64,000 nt of DNA from Agromyces sp. Soil535 (lineage in GTDB: Bacteria; Actinomycetota; Actinomycetes; Actinomycetales; Microbacteriaceae), in assembly GCF_001428255.1 (NCBI RefSeq), contig NZ_LMRW01000024.1, positions 252,170 through 316,169 on the forward strand. Direction: 5' to 3'. Shown one piece after another: positions 49,631-58,534 of this stretch. Every line of letters begins with the position of its first letter. Position 1 is the stretch's first letter. Position numbers and translations under genes: made by a program. The notes beneath the pieces were generated by a model that was not told where the DNA came from, made no database searches, and saw only the letters and a list, made by a program, of their open reading frames with translations.

Positions 49631-50674
49631 ATGTCGCACGCCGCTGAGCCCCGCACGCCCGCCTCCCCCAGGGATCCCTGGGACGAGCCCGCCGACGGGC
49701 TCGACCTCGGCCCGCTCGCCGTGGCCGTGCGGCGCTCCCTGAACGGCGACCACCCCGGCGAGACCGGCACGATGCTGCCGCCGCTCGTCGACCACCACGT
49801 GCACCTCATGATCGTGGGCGAGGGCGCGCTCGCCGACAGCGCGCTCGCAGGCGTCGTCGACCTCGGCGCGCCGCTCCACCTCGTCGCGGCGCGCCGCCAC
49901 GCCGACGGCCTGCCCCGCGCCGACTTCGCCGGCACGTTCCTCACGGCTCCGGGCGGCTACCCCGTGGGCCGCCCCTGGGCGCCCGACGGATGCGCGCGCG
50001 AGCTGGAGCCCGAGCATGGCAACGGCCGGTCGGCCCTCCCGGGCGCCGCCGAGACGGCGGTGAGCGAGCAGCAGGCGTTCGGGGCATCCGTCATCAAGGT
50101 CGCGCTCAACGCCGACGTCGGACCCGTGTTCGACCGGGCCACCCTCGACGCGATCGTGAGGGCGGCGCACGAGCGCGGCCTGCCCGTGGTCGCGCATGTC
50201 GAGGGCGACGGGATGACCCGCCTCGCCGTCGAGGCAGGGGTCGACGCGCTCGCGCACACGCCGTTCACCGAGCTGCTCGACGACGTGCTCATCGCGCGGG
50301 CGGTGGCGATCGGCCAGCGCTGGATCTCCACGCTCTTCGTGACCGGCTACGGCACCATCACCCCCGACTCCGAGCGGGCGCTCGACAACCTTCGACGCTT
50401 CCGCGAGGCCGGGGGAAGGGTGCTCTACGGCACCGACCTCGGCAACGGCGACCAGCCGCTCGGGGTGAACCCCGCCGAGCTCGGCCTGCTCGCCGCCGCG
50501 GGCCTCGGGGCCCCCGACCTGCTCGCGTCGATCACCGACCCCTGGCCACGGCGCGAGCGTGCCGAGGGGATCGCGACGTTCGTGCCCGGTGTGCCGCCAT
50601 CGGCCATCGACGACCTGCCGGCCTGGCTCGCGGCCGCGTACATCGTGCCCACGGAAGACCTGGAGGCCCTGTGA
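49631..50674 (+). CDS. Amidohydrolase-superfamily protein, candidate formylkynurenine formamidase
   Basis: A 347-residue metal-dependent hydrolase. The metal ligands of the superfamily are in place: HxH in DHHVHL (56, 58), a lysine in VIKVALN (156), H189 in VVAHVEG, H209 in ALAHTPFTE and D269 in LYGTDLGN. It lies 3 bases after kynA and overlaps kynU by 4 bases, exactly where a formamidase is required, while no KynB-type cyclase is present in the window. That it hydrolyses N-formylkynurenine is my inference; it is unrelated to KynB or to the alpha/beta-hydrolase formamidases. The true start could be slightly further in. Confidence 0.85.
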   Translation: MSHAAEPRTPASPRDPWDEPADGLDLGPLAVAVRRSLNGDHPGETGTMLPPLVDHHVHLMIVGEGALADSALAGVVDLGAPLHLVAARRHADGLPRADFAGTFLTAPGGYPVGRPWAPDGCARELEPEHGNGRSALPGAAETAVSEQQAFGASVIKVALNADVGPVFDRATLDAIVRAAHERGLPVVAHVEGDGMTRLAVEAGVDALAHTPFTELLDDVLIARAVAIGQRWISTLFVTGYGTITPDSERALDNLRRFREAGGRVLYGTDLGNGDQPLGVNPAELGLLAAAGLGAPDLLASITDPWPRRERAEGIATFVPGVPPSAIDDLPAWLAAAYIVPTEDLEAL

Positions 50675-51930
50675 CCCTCGATCCGCACCTCGCGTACGCC
50701 CGACGGATGGACCGTGCCGACGGCCTCGCCCACTACCGCAAGCGGTTCGTCGGCGCCGGGACCGACCTCGTGTACTTCGACGGGAACTCGCTCGGCCGGC
50801 CGCCGGCGTCGGCGATCGAGCGGGTCGAGCGCTTCCTCCGCGAGGAGTGGGGCGGTCGGCTCATCCGCGGCTGGGACGAGTCGTGGATGCAGCTGCCGTT
50901 CGAGATCGGCGACCGCATCGGGCGGGCCGTCATCGAGGCGAAGGCCGGCCAGACCGTGATCGGCGACTCCACGACGGTGCTGCTCTACAAGCTCGCGCGC
51001 GCCGCCGTCGACGCGCAGCACGCCCGCGACCCCGCCCGCCGCGAGATCGTCGTGGACAGCGACAATTTCCCGACCGACCGCTACGTGCTCGAGGGCATCG
51101 CCCGCGAGCGCGGCATGCGCCTGCGGTGGATCGAGGTCGACACCGCCTCGGGCGTGACGCCCGAGCACCTCGCCGAGGCCGTCGGTCCTGAGACCGCGCT
51201 CGTCGTCGTGAGTCACGTGGCCTACCGCTCGGCCTACATCGCCGAGGCCCAGGAGCTCACGCGCATCGCACACGACGCCGGCGCGCTCATCCTCTGGGAC
51301 CTGTGCCACTCGGCCGGGTCGGTGCCGGTGAAGGCCGACCTCTGGGGCTTCGACCTCGCGGTCGGCTGCACCTACAAGTACCTGAACGGCGGACCCGGAT
51401 CCCCCGCCTTCGCCTACGTGCGCGACGACCTGCAGGGCGCGCTGGCCCAGCCGATCCAAGGGTGGATGGGCACGGCCGACGTCTTCGCAATGGGGCCCGA
51501 GTACAGGCCTGCCGCCGGCATCCGTCGCTTCCTCAGCGGCACGCCGCCGATCGTGGGCATGATCGCGATGGAGGAGAGCCTCGCGATGATCGAGGAGGCC
51601 GGCATCGCCGCGATCCGTTCGAAGTCGGTGGCGCTCACGTCGTTCGCGATCACCGTCGCCGACGAATGGCTCGCGCCGCTCGGCGTCACCCTCGCGTCCC
51701 CCGTCGACCCCGACGAGCGCGGCGGGCACGTCACGCTCCAACACCCTGCCATGCGCGAGGTCATCGCCCGCCTCTGGCAGCATGACGTGATCCCCGACTA
51801 CCGCGATCCCGGCGGCCTTCGGCTCGGGCTGTCGCCCCTCTCGACGAGCTTCGAGGAGGTGCACCGCGGGCTCGAGACCACGCGGGACACGCTGAGGACC
51901 GTGCTCACCGAGCGGGCGGGGCTGGCGTAG
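50671..51930 (+). CDS. kynU: Kynureninase
   Basis: A 419-residue PLP enzyme that cleaves kynurenine to anthranilate and alanine. The PLP lysine is K236 in GCTYKYLNGGPGSPAF; substrate and PLP contacts include VYFDGNSLGRPP and DNFPTDRYVLEG. The start GTG 50671 overlaps the amidohydrolase stop. The enzyme class does not show whether the purpose is tryptophan catabolism or supply of anthranilate. Confidence 0.96.
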   Translation: MTLDPHLAYARRMDRADGLAHYRKRFVGAGTDLVYFDGNSLGRPPASAIERVERFLREEWGGRLIRGWDESWMQLPFEIGDRIGRAVIEAKAGQTVIGDSTTVLLYKLARAAVDAQHARDPARREIVVDSDNFPTDRYVLEGIARERGMRLRWIEVDTASGVTPEHLAEAVGPETALVVVSHVAYRSAYIAEAQELTRIAHDAGALILWDLCHSAGSVPVKADLWGFDLAVGCTYKYLNGGPGSPAFAYVRDDLQGALAQPIQGWMGTADVFAMGPEYRPAAGIRRFLSGTPPIVGMIAMEESLAMIEEAGIAAIRSKSVALTSFAITVADEWLAPLGVTLASPVDPDERGGHVTLQHPAMREVIARLWQHDVIPDYRDPGGLRLGLSPLSTSFEEVHRGLETTRDTLRTVLTERAGLA

Positions 51931-51944
51931 CCGTCATTCGTCCG

Positions 51945-54575
51945 TCATCGCAACCGCACCGTCGTCGAGTCGGTGTTCACGATGTCGCCGTCGACCGTGC
52001 GTACGAGGATGCCGACCGTGTGATCACCGGACGCGAGCGCCTTCGACGTCTTCACGTCGAACTGGAACGTGTTCGACACGGCGTTGTACGTCGCACATCC
52101 CTTGGTCTGCCCGTCGAGGGTGACGAACACGAGGCACGTCGGCGAGACGAGAGCCGCGGCGGCCGTATCGCTGATCGGCTGCCCGCTCGCGTCGCCGATT
52201 TGGAACCGCACCGGAATGGTCGACCCGCGCTTGTAGGAACTCTGCGGCACCGGCTGCAGGAAGCCGAGGAAGTCGTACGCCACGACGTACTGACACGCGA
52301 CGGTCATCGTGTTGCCGGCAACGTCGGATCCCGTGAGCGACTTCTCGAACACCCCCGGTTCGGCCAGATCAGTCGCGACCACCTCGGCGGTGACGGGTGA
52401 CGACGCCGGGCCCGACAGTGCGTCGGTCACCGTCGCCGAAAGCCCCGTCGTCGGTGTGCCGCCGACCACGTACGTCGGCGCCGGGTCGCACGTGACGGTG
52501 GGCGCGGTCTTGTCGACCTTCACCGTGAACTCCGCCGTGCTCACGTTCCCGGCGAGGTCGGTGCACGTCGCCGTCAACAGGATGGCGCTCCCCTCGCCGG
52601 TCGAGGTCGACTCGAGGGTGCACAGCTCCGGGTCGATGCCCGCGCTACCGACGCCGTCGTTCCAGCCCCAGTTCACGGTGACGTCGGTCGTGCTCCACCC
52701 GTCGAGCCCGCTGCCCGAGGTGATCGCGGGCGCGGCGCGCGGGGCCGTGACATCTGCGCCGCCCTCGAACTCGTAGGCACCGATGTCAGCCGAGCCGAAC
52801 TGCGGGCGGGCGATGCCGCGCTGGTCGTCGAGCGGAGCGAAGGCGAGATTGCCCGTGTTCACCGCGGGGCTCAGCGCACCGATCGCCATCGTCGGCGTGC
52901 GCCCCGGCGCGTTGAGCGCGAGCGCGCCGAGCTCGGGGTCGGCCGTCTGCGTGATCGCCGGGCAGGGCGTGCGCGCGTCGGTCGCGTGCGGCGTGACGAG
53001 GTTGTTTGATCCGGACGTCGCGACGCCGCCGAGCACGAAGCACTCGTCGCGTCCCGTGTTGCCCGCGATGATCGCGTTGTGGAGCACGAGCGAGGTCGCC
53101 TCCCCCGTCGTCGGCTTGTAGACCACGACACCCGCGCCGTCGCCCGTCGACTCGTTGCCCGCGATCGTGGAGTTCGTGACGGCGAGCGTGCCCCCGACAG
53201 TGAAGATCGCGCCACCGGCATCCGCTCCGTTCTGTGCTCCGTCGTCGTCGAAGCCGCCCTCGCCCGCGACCCCCCGCACCGCGAAATTGTGGGTGAACGT
53301 GCTGTTGCTCACCGTGATTGTCGCGCTGTGACCGAAGATCGCGCCGCCGAGGCCCGCCCCGCCACCGCCGTACAGCTCGCTGCCGTCGCCGCCGAACGTT
53401 CCGCCGTCGCCGGGCCCGCCGAACACGAACCCACCGGGTGCACCCCCGCCGCCCGCGCCGAAGCCGCCACCACCACCGCTGCCGCCGCAATAGCCGCAGC
53501 CGTCGATGAGGTCGGCCGCGGCTCCGCCGCCACCGCCGCCGAAGCCCCCAGGTCCGCCGTCGCCGTCGTCCCAAGCCCCACCGCCGCCACCGCCGCCGTA
53601 GCCGCCGGCTCCGCCATCTCCACTGCCGAAGGTGCCGTTGGCACCACCGCCACCGCCGCCGCCCGCGCACCCGGCGTCGTCTCCGTCGGCTCGGACCAGA
53701 AACTCGTCGGCGATGCTCAGCACTGCTCCGTCACCGCCGCAGCGGTACCCGCCCGGAGCTTCCCTGAACTGCGTGGGGCCGGCATCGAAGACCGTTCCGC
53801 CGCCACCCCCGCCGTTGTTGCCGATGCCTCCGCCAGAGGCACCGTGCCCGCGGGCGCCACCCCCGCCGCCACCATCGCTGCTGCCCCAACCGCCGAGGCC
53901 GCCGCCGCCGCCGCCACCGGCACCGCCGATGTCGCTCCGATCGCCGCCATCGCCGCCCGTGGCGCTGTTCGCCTCGAACGTGCTCCATTGAACGAGAAGC
54001 GCGCCCTCATGCACGGCGATCGCCCCGCCGGCGCCGAGACCCCCGCCCCCACCACGGTTGCCGCCGTTGCCACCGCGCGCGGCGAAGCCTTTCACGTGCA
54101 CCTCGCGGAGGTCGAGGTCGCCGGTCGGACCGACGGCGAACGCACGGAAGTTCGCGGTACCCGTGCGCTGGATGACTGCTCCCCTGCCCTCGATGATGAG
54201 CGCCGAGGTCACCAACGGCGTCGCCGTCGGTCCGAGATGGTTGGAGGCGTCGTCGATGATCTCGCTGAACGCATAGGTCACTGGTGCGAGCTCGATCACG
54301 TCGATCCCGCTGCCGGCCGCGCACTGCGTGTCGATGAACCCGCCGTTGCCGATCGGGTCGGGAACGACGCTCGCGTCGTGGTTCGCCGCGAGGATCGCCT
54401 CGGGCAACGTGCATCCAGGTTCTCCGAGCGCTTGCGATGTCGAGTCGACCACGATGACGGAATCGGCGTGCGCGGGCCCTGACGGGCCGGTGACCGCGAA
54501 CAGCAGCCCGCCCGCCAGTCCGGCGAGGGCGATCGTGACGGTGAGCATGCTGAGCGGGGGCGTTGCGGGGTGCAT
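51945..54575 (-). CDS. Large secreted glycine-rich repeat protein (PGRS-like core)
   Basis: An 876-residue exported protein. Residues 1-37 are a signal peptide ending at AHA. Residues about 40-165 and 410-600 form beta-helix-like repeats (e.g. SATITVSNSTFTHNFA, TLAVTNSTIAGNES) ending with ADIGAYEFEG, the mark of 'choice-of-anchor Q' proteins. Between them, residues about 166-415 are over 60% glycine with GGGGG and GGxGG runs, like mycobacterial PGRS domains. The C-terminal part has Ig/HYR-like modules (KTAPTVTCDPAP) and a PxKF-like module (GSTIPVRFQI). It has no sortase signal. ATG 54575 follows GAGGAGG. Confidence 0.83.
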   Translation of the reverse strand: MHPATPPLSMLTVTIALAGLAGGLLFAVTGPSGPAHADSVIVVDSTSQALGEPGCTLPEAILAANHDASVVPDPIGNGGFIDTQCAAGSGIDVIELAPVTYAFSEIIDDASNHLGPTATPLVTSALIIEGRGAVIQRTGTANFRAFAVGPTGDLDLREVHVKGFAARGGNGGNRGGGGGLGAGGAIAVHEGALLVQWSTFEANSATGGDGGDRSDIGGAGGGGGGGLGGWGSSDGGGGGGARGHGASGGGIGNNGGGGGGTVFDAGPTQFREAPGGYRCGGDGAVLSIADEFLVRADGDDAGCAGGGGGGGANGTFGSGDGGAGGYGGGGGGGAWDDGDGGPGGFGGGGGGAAADLIDGCGYCGGSGGGGGFGAGGGGAPGGFVFGGPGDGGTFGGDGSELYGGGGAGLGGAIFGHSATITVSNSTFTHNFAVRGVAGEGGFDDDGAQNGADAGGAIFTVGGTLAVTNSTIAGNESTGDGAGVVVYKPTTGEATSLVLHNAIIAGNTGRDECFVLGGVATSGSNNLVTPHATDARTPCPAITQTADPELGALALNAPGRTPTMAIGALSPAVNTGNLAFAPLDDQRGIARPQFGSADIGAYEFEGGADVTAPRAAPAITSGSGLDGWSTTDVTVNWGWNDGVGSAGIDPELCTLESTSTGEGSAILLTATCTDLAGNVSTAEFTVKVDKTAPTVTCDPAPTYVVGGTPTTGLSATVTDALSGPASSPVTAEVVATDLAEPGVFEKSLTGSDVAGNTMTVACQYVVAYDFLGFLQPVPQSSYKRGSTIPVRFQIGDASGQPISDTAAAALVSPTCLVFVTLDGQTKGCATYNAVSNTFQFDVKTSKALASGDHTVGILVRTVDGDIVNTDSTTVRLR
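53310..54060. repeat. Glycine-codon-rich low-complexity DNA
   Basis: This part of the secreted-protein gene is dominated by CCG, CCA and ACC on the plus strand (GGN on the coding strand). Such DNA is prone to slippage and to assembly error; unit number may vary among strains. Confidence 0.75.
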
Positions 54576-54755
54576 GGCGACCTCCTCGGGTTGGCGGAGC
54601 CATGGACTGGCCCGAACTCTCCTCTCCACCCGTCGGCGCGGCAAGTACCGCTTCCGGGGGGTGCCCGCCGAGCGAGCCGGCTCGTCATCGCGATGCCCGG
54701 CGGCCTGATCCTCGGGCGCCTGGCGCGCGGTAGCATCACCCCGGCCGCCGTGCAA

Positions 54756-54785
54756 CCCCGGACACTGTTTCGGCGGCGTCCGGGG
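54756..54785. promoter_or_regulatory. Hairpin in the divergent gap before the DUF883-like gene
   Basis: CCCCGGAC (54756-54763) pairs with GTCCGGGG (54778-54785), 14-base loop. The gap of 255 bases (54576-54830) otherwise shows the ribosome site of the secreted-protein gene and nothing else I can name. It may be an operator or leader hairpin. Confidence 0.4.
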
Positions 54786-54830
54786 CAGCGGACGTACGAT
54801 GACCGCATCGCACGACGAAAGGGTGGAACC

Positions 54831-55238
54831 ATGACCGACACGGACCGCAAGATCGCCGACGCGACGAAGGCGGCACGCGACGCCGCAGACAGGGTGGCGG
54901 GTACGACCGAGGCGGCTGCCGAGGACGTCTCCGAGGTGGTCGGCGACACCGCACGCGAGACCGCCGACGTGATCTCCGACGGCGCGTCCGACGTGAAGGA
55001 GCAGGTGGCCGAGGTGGTCGGCGACGTCATCAACGACGTGCGCGCCGCGGCGTCCGATGCGACGGAGGCGATCTCCGCGCAGGCGAAGGAGGCGCTCTCG
55101 GGCGCGAGGAGCGCCGCCGACGAGGGCGTCACCTACGTGCAGGCGCGCTACCGCGAGAGCCCGGGGCTCGTCATCGCGGTGGGCATCGCCGCGCTCATCG
55201 GCGTCGCCGTGGTCGTGAGGGCGATCTTCCGCCGCTGA
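54831..55238 (+). CDS. DUF883/ElaB-like tail-anchored helical protein
   Basis: A 135-residue protein. Residues 1-100 are a long amphipathic, Ala/Asp/Glu-rich helix with heptad-like repeats (TKAARDAADRVAGTTEAAAE, VSEVVGDTARETADVISDG). A single membrane helix follows (LVIAVGIAALIGVAVVVRAI) and a basic end. The plan matches DUF883/ElaB proteins, which are membrane-tethered and stress-linked in enterobacteria. A weak GGGTGG ribosome site precedes ATG 54831. Confidence 0.8.
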   Translation: MTDTDRKIADATKAARDAADRVAGTTEAAAEDVSEVVGDTARETADVISDGASDVKEQVAEVVGDVINDVRAAASDATEAISAQAKEALSGARSAADEGVTYVQARYRESPGLVIAVGIAALIGVAVVVRAIFRR

Positions 55239-55293
55239 ACGGATGCGGCGACCTCGCGATCATCGTCGCCCCAAGGTGCGTGCGGATCGCCAC

Positions 55294-56589
55294 TCAGGCG
55301 AGCGCGGCGATCCGCATCAGCTCTTCACGCAGGGCCCGAGCGAACGCCTCGGCGTCGAGCGCGTCGGCATCGCAGTGCACGGCGCAGCGAAGCACGCCGT
55401 CGTACGAGATCGCGGCGACGCCGAGCCGCACGTTCCCCTGGATCGCGGACACCGGCCAGAGTCGCTCCAAGCGCCCACCGGCCAAGGCGAGCGGATGCCG
55501 CGGGCCGGGCACGTTCGTGACGAACGCGACGATCAGCCGCTGGTGGCGGGCGAGTCGAATGAACGCCCACGCACCGAGCCGCGTTCGAGTCAACTCGAAT
55601 GTGCCGCGCGAACGCGCGTCCTGCTTGCCGGCACGCGTGAGTTCGGCGACGCGACGCACGCGCCGGGCGACATCGGCCTCGTGCGCCGGCAGGGCAACGA
55701 GCATCACGCCCACGGCATTGCCCGACCTGCCGCGGTCGCCCAGGGCGACCGGCACGCTCACGGGGAGGGTTGCCGGCGCGCGCTCCCCGCGAGCGAGGAG
55801 CGCGGACGTCGTGGCCGCCGCGACGGCGGCGAGCAGTGCGTCGTTCACGGTCGCTCCGGCGGTGTCGGCCCCGGCGTCCAGCGCGGCGAGCTCCGTGTCG
55901 ACGAACGCGACGCCCCGTCGCGGTCCGATGCGGCCGAGCAGCACCGTTCGCGGCACCCGTCTTCGGAACATCGTCGTGGTGCGCTCGAGACCCGATGCGA
56001 GAGTGCGAAGTCGTGCCCGCACCGACGGCCCACGGGCCGGAGCACGCTCGGGTGCGGTGGCGGCGGTATCGGCGGCATGGGCGTCACCGCCGCTCACCGG
56101 CACGACGGGATCCATGAGCGCCTGGGCGAGCCGGACGGCGGCGATGCCGTCGGCCATCGCGTGATGGATCCGAAGCACGATGCCCGCCCTCGAGGAAGCG
56201 ACGCCGGGAACGATGAGCAGCTCCCAGAGCGGGCGGTCGAACGGGAGCGGCGTCACGATGAGCCGCGCGCAGAGCGCCTCCAGCCCAAGGAGCCCGTCGA
56301 CCGGATCGACGGCTCGCACATGGTGCGTGAGGTCGGGGCTCACCGGTTCCCACACCAGCACGCGGCCGTCGCGCTGCACCCGCTGGCTGAGCCTGGGCGC
56401 CGCGGTGAGGCGTTCGGCGAGCGCCGACCGCAGGGCCATGAGGTCGACCGAGCCGTCTGGCGCGACGGGTCCGCCCGACGCGAGGACGCCCGCCATCAGG
56501 AAGGCGTTCACCTGGTCAGGCGAATCCATGGTGATGTTCGACGCGTCCGAAGCCGTGAGCCGTTCGGGCCGCTCGCCCGCTGCGCTCAC
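55294..56589 (-). CDS. WS/DGAT-type acyltransferase
   Basis: A 431-residue acyltransferase of the wax ester synthase/diacylglycerol acyltransferase family. The active-site motif HHxxxDG is intact (HHAMADG, 142-148), and the PLWELLIVPGV and FVTNVPGPRHPLALAGG blocks are typical. The start is GTG 56589, giving the family N-terminus RLTASDASNI; the ATG 22 codons further in would remove it. The GTG overlaps the stop of the DrrB-like gene. It may make a wax ester, triglyceride or another acylated lipid that the transporter handles; the coupling is inference. Confidence 0.9.
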   Translation of the reverse strand: MSAAGERPERLTASDASNITMDSPDQVNAFLMAGVLASGGPVAPDGSVDLMALRSALAERLTAAPRLSQRVQRDGRVLVWEPVSPDLTHHVRAVDPVDGLLGLEALCARLIVTPLPFDRPLWELLIVPGVASSRAGIVLRIHHAMADGIAAVRLAQALMDPVVPVSGGDAHAADTAATAPERAPARGPSVRARLRTLASGLERTTTMFRRRVPRTVLLGRIGPRRGVAFVDTELAALDAGADTAGATVNDALLAAVAAATTSALLARGERAPATLPVSVPVALGDRGRSGNAVGVMLVALPAHEADVARRVRRVAELTRAGKQDARSRGTFELTRTRLGAWAFIRLARHQRLIVAFVTNVPGPRHPLALAGGRLERLWPVSAIQGNVRLGVAAISYDGVLRCAVHCDADALDAEAFARALREELMRIAALA

Positions 56590-57434
56590 GACCTGGTCGA
56601 CACCCGACCGAACTTGCGGATCGAGAGCGGCACGAAGACGATCAGCATGAGGGCGATCCCGATGAGCGTTGCGGCGATCGGGTACTGCTGCGGCCACACC
56701 TCGGGTTCGGGCATGCCAGGCGGCACGTTGCCGAAGAGTTCGCGCGCCGACTGCACGAGAGCCGACACCGGGTTGTATTCGGCGAACGTCTGCAGCGGCT
56801 CGGGCAGCGTGTCGGCGGGCACGAACGCGTTCGAGAGGAAGGTCAGCGGGAAGAGGATGATGAACGCGGCATTGTTGATGACTTCGGGGCTCCGCACGCT
56901 CATGCCGAGGAACGCCATGACCCACGAGAACGCGTAGCCGAAGAGCAACAGCAACGCGACACCGGCGAGCCCCTCCCACAGGCTCGTCGTGATGCGCCAG
57001 CCGACGACCAGACCCGTGACGATCATGACCACCATCGACAGGGAGTTGATCACCAGGTCGCCGTTGGTCCGGCCGATGAGCACCGCCGAGTGGCTGATGG
57101 GAAGGGTTCGGAAGCGGTCGATGATGCCGTTCTTCAGGTCCTGCGCCATCGCCGATCCCGACCACGTCGACCCGAACACGATGGTCTGCGCGAAGATGCC
57201 GGCCATGATGAACTCGGTGTAGCTGATGCCCGGGATGTCGATCACGCCCTCGTACACGTACGTGAACAGCAGCACGAACATGATCGGCTGCAGGGTCGTG
57301 AACACGAGCACGTCGGGCACGCGCTTGATCTTGATGAGGTTGCGCTTCGTCGTCGCCCATCCGTCGGTGTACCAGGTGCTGAGCCCGCTCGGGCGTCGCA
57401 GAGCGGATGCCGCCGGCCGCGCGATCGTCGTCAT
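56586..57434 (-). CDS. ABC-2 type exporter permease, DrrB-like
   Basis: A 282-residue, six-helix permease. It shows the ABC-2/DrrB segments LKNGIIDRFRTLPISHSAVL, FLSNAFVPADTLPEPLQTFA and YNPVSALVQSARELF. It pairs with the ATPase at 57431 (ATGA overlap) to export a lipophilic compound. Position between the ATPase and the acyltransferase suggests a lipid substrate over a drug. Confidence 0.93.
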   Translation of the reverse strand: MTTIARPAASALRRPSGLSTWYTDGWATTKRNLIKIKRVPDVLVFTTLQPIMFVLLFTYVYEGVIDIPGISYTEFIMAGIFAQTIVFGSTWSGSAMAQDLKNGIIDRFRTLPISHSAVLIGRTNGDLVINSLSMVVMIVTGLVVGWRITTSLWEGLAGVALLLLFGYAFSWVMAFLGMSVRSPEVINNAAFIILFPLTFLSNAFVPADTLPEPLQTFAEYNPVSALVQSARELFGNVPPGMPEPEVWPQQYPIAATLIGIALMLIVFVPLSIRKFGRVSTRS

Positions 57435-58435
57435 GAGCCCGCCCCCGCCCGCTCGTGCGCCGGCTGGTCGGCTGCGGCATCCGTCTCGGCCATGTGGCCG
57501 GTGAGCCTCAGGAACACGTCGTCGAGCGTGGGGCGCCGCATGCCCGCGTCATGCATGCGCACCCCGGCCGCATTGAGCTCGGCGAGCGTGGACTCGAGGG
57601 CGCGCGGGCCCTCGGTGACGCCGACGGTGAGCGTTCGCCCATCGTCGGAGGTGCGGGGTTCGGATGCTCCGTGCCGCGCGAGCACCGCGAGCACGAGCTC
57701 GGCGTCGCCCGGGTCGACGACGGTGAGCTCGATCTGCTGCCCGCCCACCTGCGCCTTCAGCTCGTCGGCCGTGCCCTCGGCGATGACGCGCCCCCCGTCG
57801 ATCACCGAGATCGCGTCGGCGAGCCGGTCGGCCTCCTCGAGGTACTGGGTCGTGAGGAAGACCGTCGTGCCCTCGCTGACGAGGCCCTGGATGATCTCCC
57901 ACATCCCGATGCGGCTGCGCGGATCGAGACCCGTCGTCGGCTCGTCGAGGAACAGCACCTCGGGCTTGGAGAAGATCGCACCCGCGAGGTCGATGCGGCG
58001 CCGCATGCCGCCGGAGAAGCCCTTCACGGGTCGGTTCTGCGCCTCGCTGAGCTCGAACGCTTCGATGAGCTCGTGCGCCCGGCGTCGGGATTCACGGGCG
58101 GGGAAGTGGTAGAGGCGGCCCACCATGTCGAGGTTCTCGAATCCGGTGAGGTCCTCGTCGACGGCGGCGTACTGGCCCGAGACCCCGATGATGGGGCGCA
58201 CCTCGTCGCCGCGGCGCACCACGTCGACGCCGCCGATCGTCGCGGTGCCCTCGTCGGGCACGAGCAGCGTCGTGAAGACCTTGACGGCAGTGGTCTTGCC
58301 CGCGCCGTTGGGGCCGAGGAGGGCGCGCACGGTGCCCTGCTCGACCGACAGGTCGACGCCGGCGAGCGCTTCGACCGGTGGCGCCTTGCGCACGTGGTAA
58401 CGCTTGACGAGCCCCCGGGCCTCTATGAAGGCCAT
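57431..58435 (-). CDS. ABC exporter ATPase, DrrA-like
   Basis: A 334-residue ATPase. Walker A is GPNGAGKTT, the signature is FSGGMRRRIDLA, Walker B is VLFLDEPTTGLD and the switch is TTQYLEEADRLAD. The DrrA-type C-terminal domain ends PTLDDVFLRLTGH. ATG 58435 has GAGGAC upstream. It is the first gene of the three-gene DrrA-DrrB-WS/DGAT operon and diverges from purS. Confidence 0.95.
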   Translation of the reverse strand: MAFIEARGLVKRYHVRKAPPVEALAGVDLSVEQGTVRALLGPNGAGKTTAVKVFTTLLVPDEGTATIGGVDVVRRGDEVRPIIGVSGQYAAVDEDLTGFENLDMVGRLYHFPARESRRRAHELIEAFELSEAQNRPVKGFSGGMRRRIDLAGAIFSKPEVLFLDEPTTGLDPRSRIGMWEIIQGLVSEGTTVFLTTQYLEEADRLADAISVIDGGRVIAEGTADELKAQVGGQQIELTVVDPGDAELVLAVLARHGASEPRTSDDGRTLTVGVTEGPRALESTLAELNAAGVRMHDAGMRRPTLDDVFLRLTGHMAETDAAADQPAHERAGAGS

Positions 58436-58490
58436 GTCCTCGACCGTAACCCGACCCTCCGACATCGACAAGGGCGCCCACAGCGCCCGA

Positions 58491-58496
58491 TAGAAT
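58491..58496 (+). promoter_or_regulatory. -10 element of the purS-purQ operon
   Basis: TAGAAT at 58491-58496 is a good -10, 38 bases before the purS GTG, leaving a short leader with a GACGGAGACC ribosome site. No PurR- or riboswitch-like element is visible. Confidence 0.5.
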
Positions 58497-58534
58497 CGAG
58501 GCATCCACCCCTCGACACCGGACGGAGACCCGCG

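Noticed and set aside
56522..56525. ATG at the MDSPDQ codon as the start of the WS/DGAT gene
   Set aside because: It would delete the conserved RLTASDASNI segment that opens this family; GTG 56589 overlaps the previous stop and restores it.
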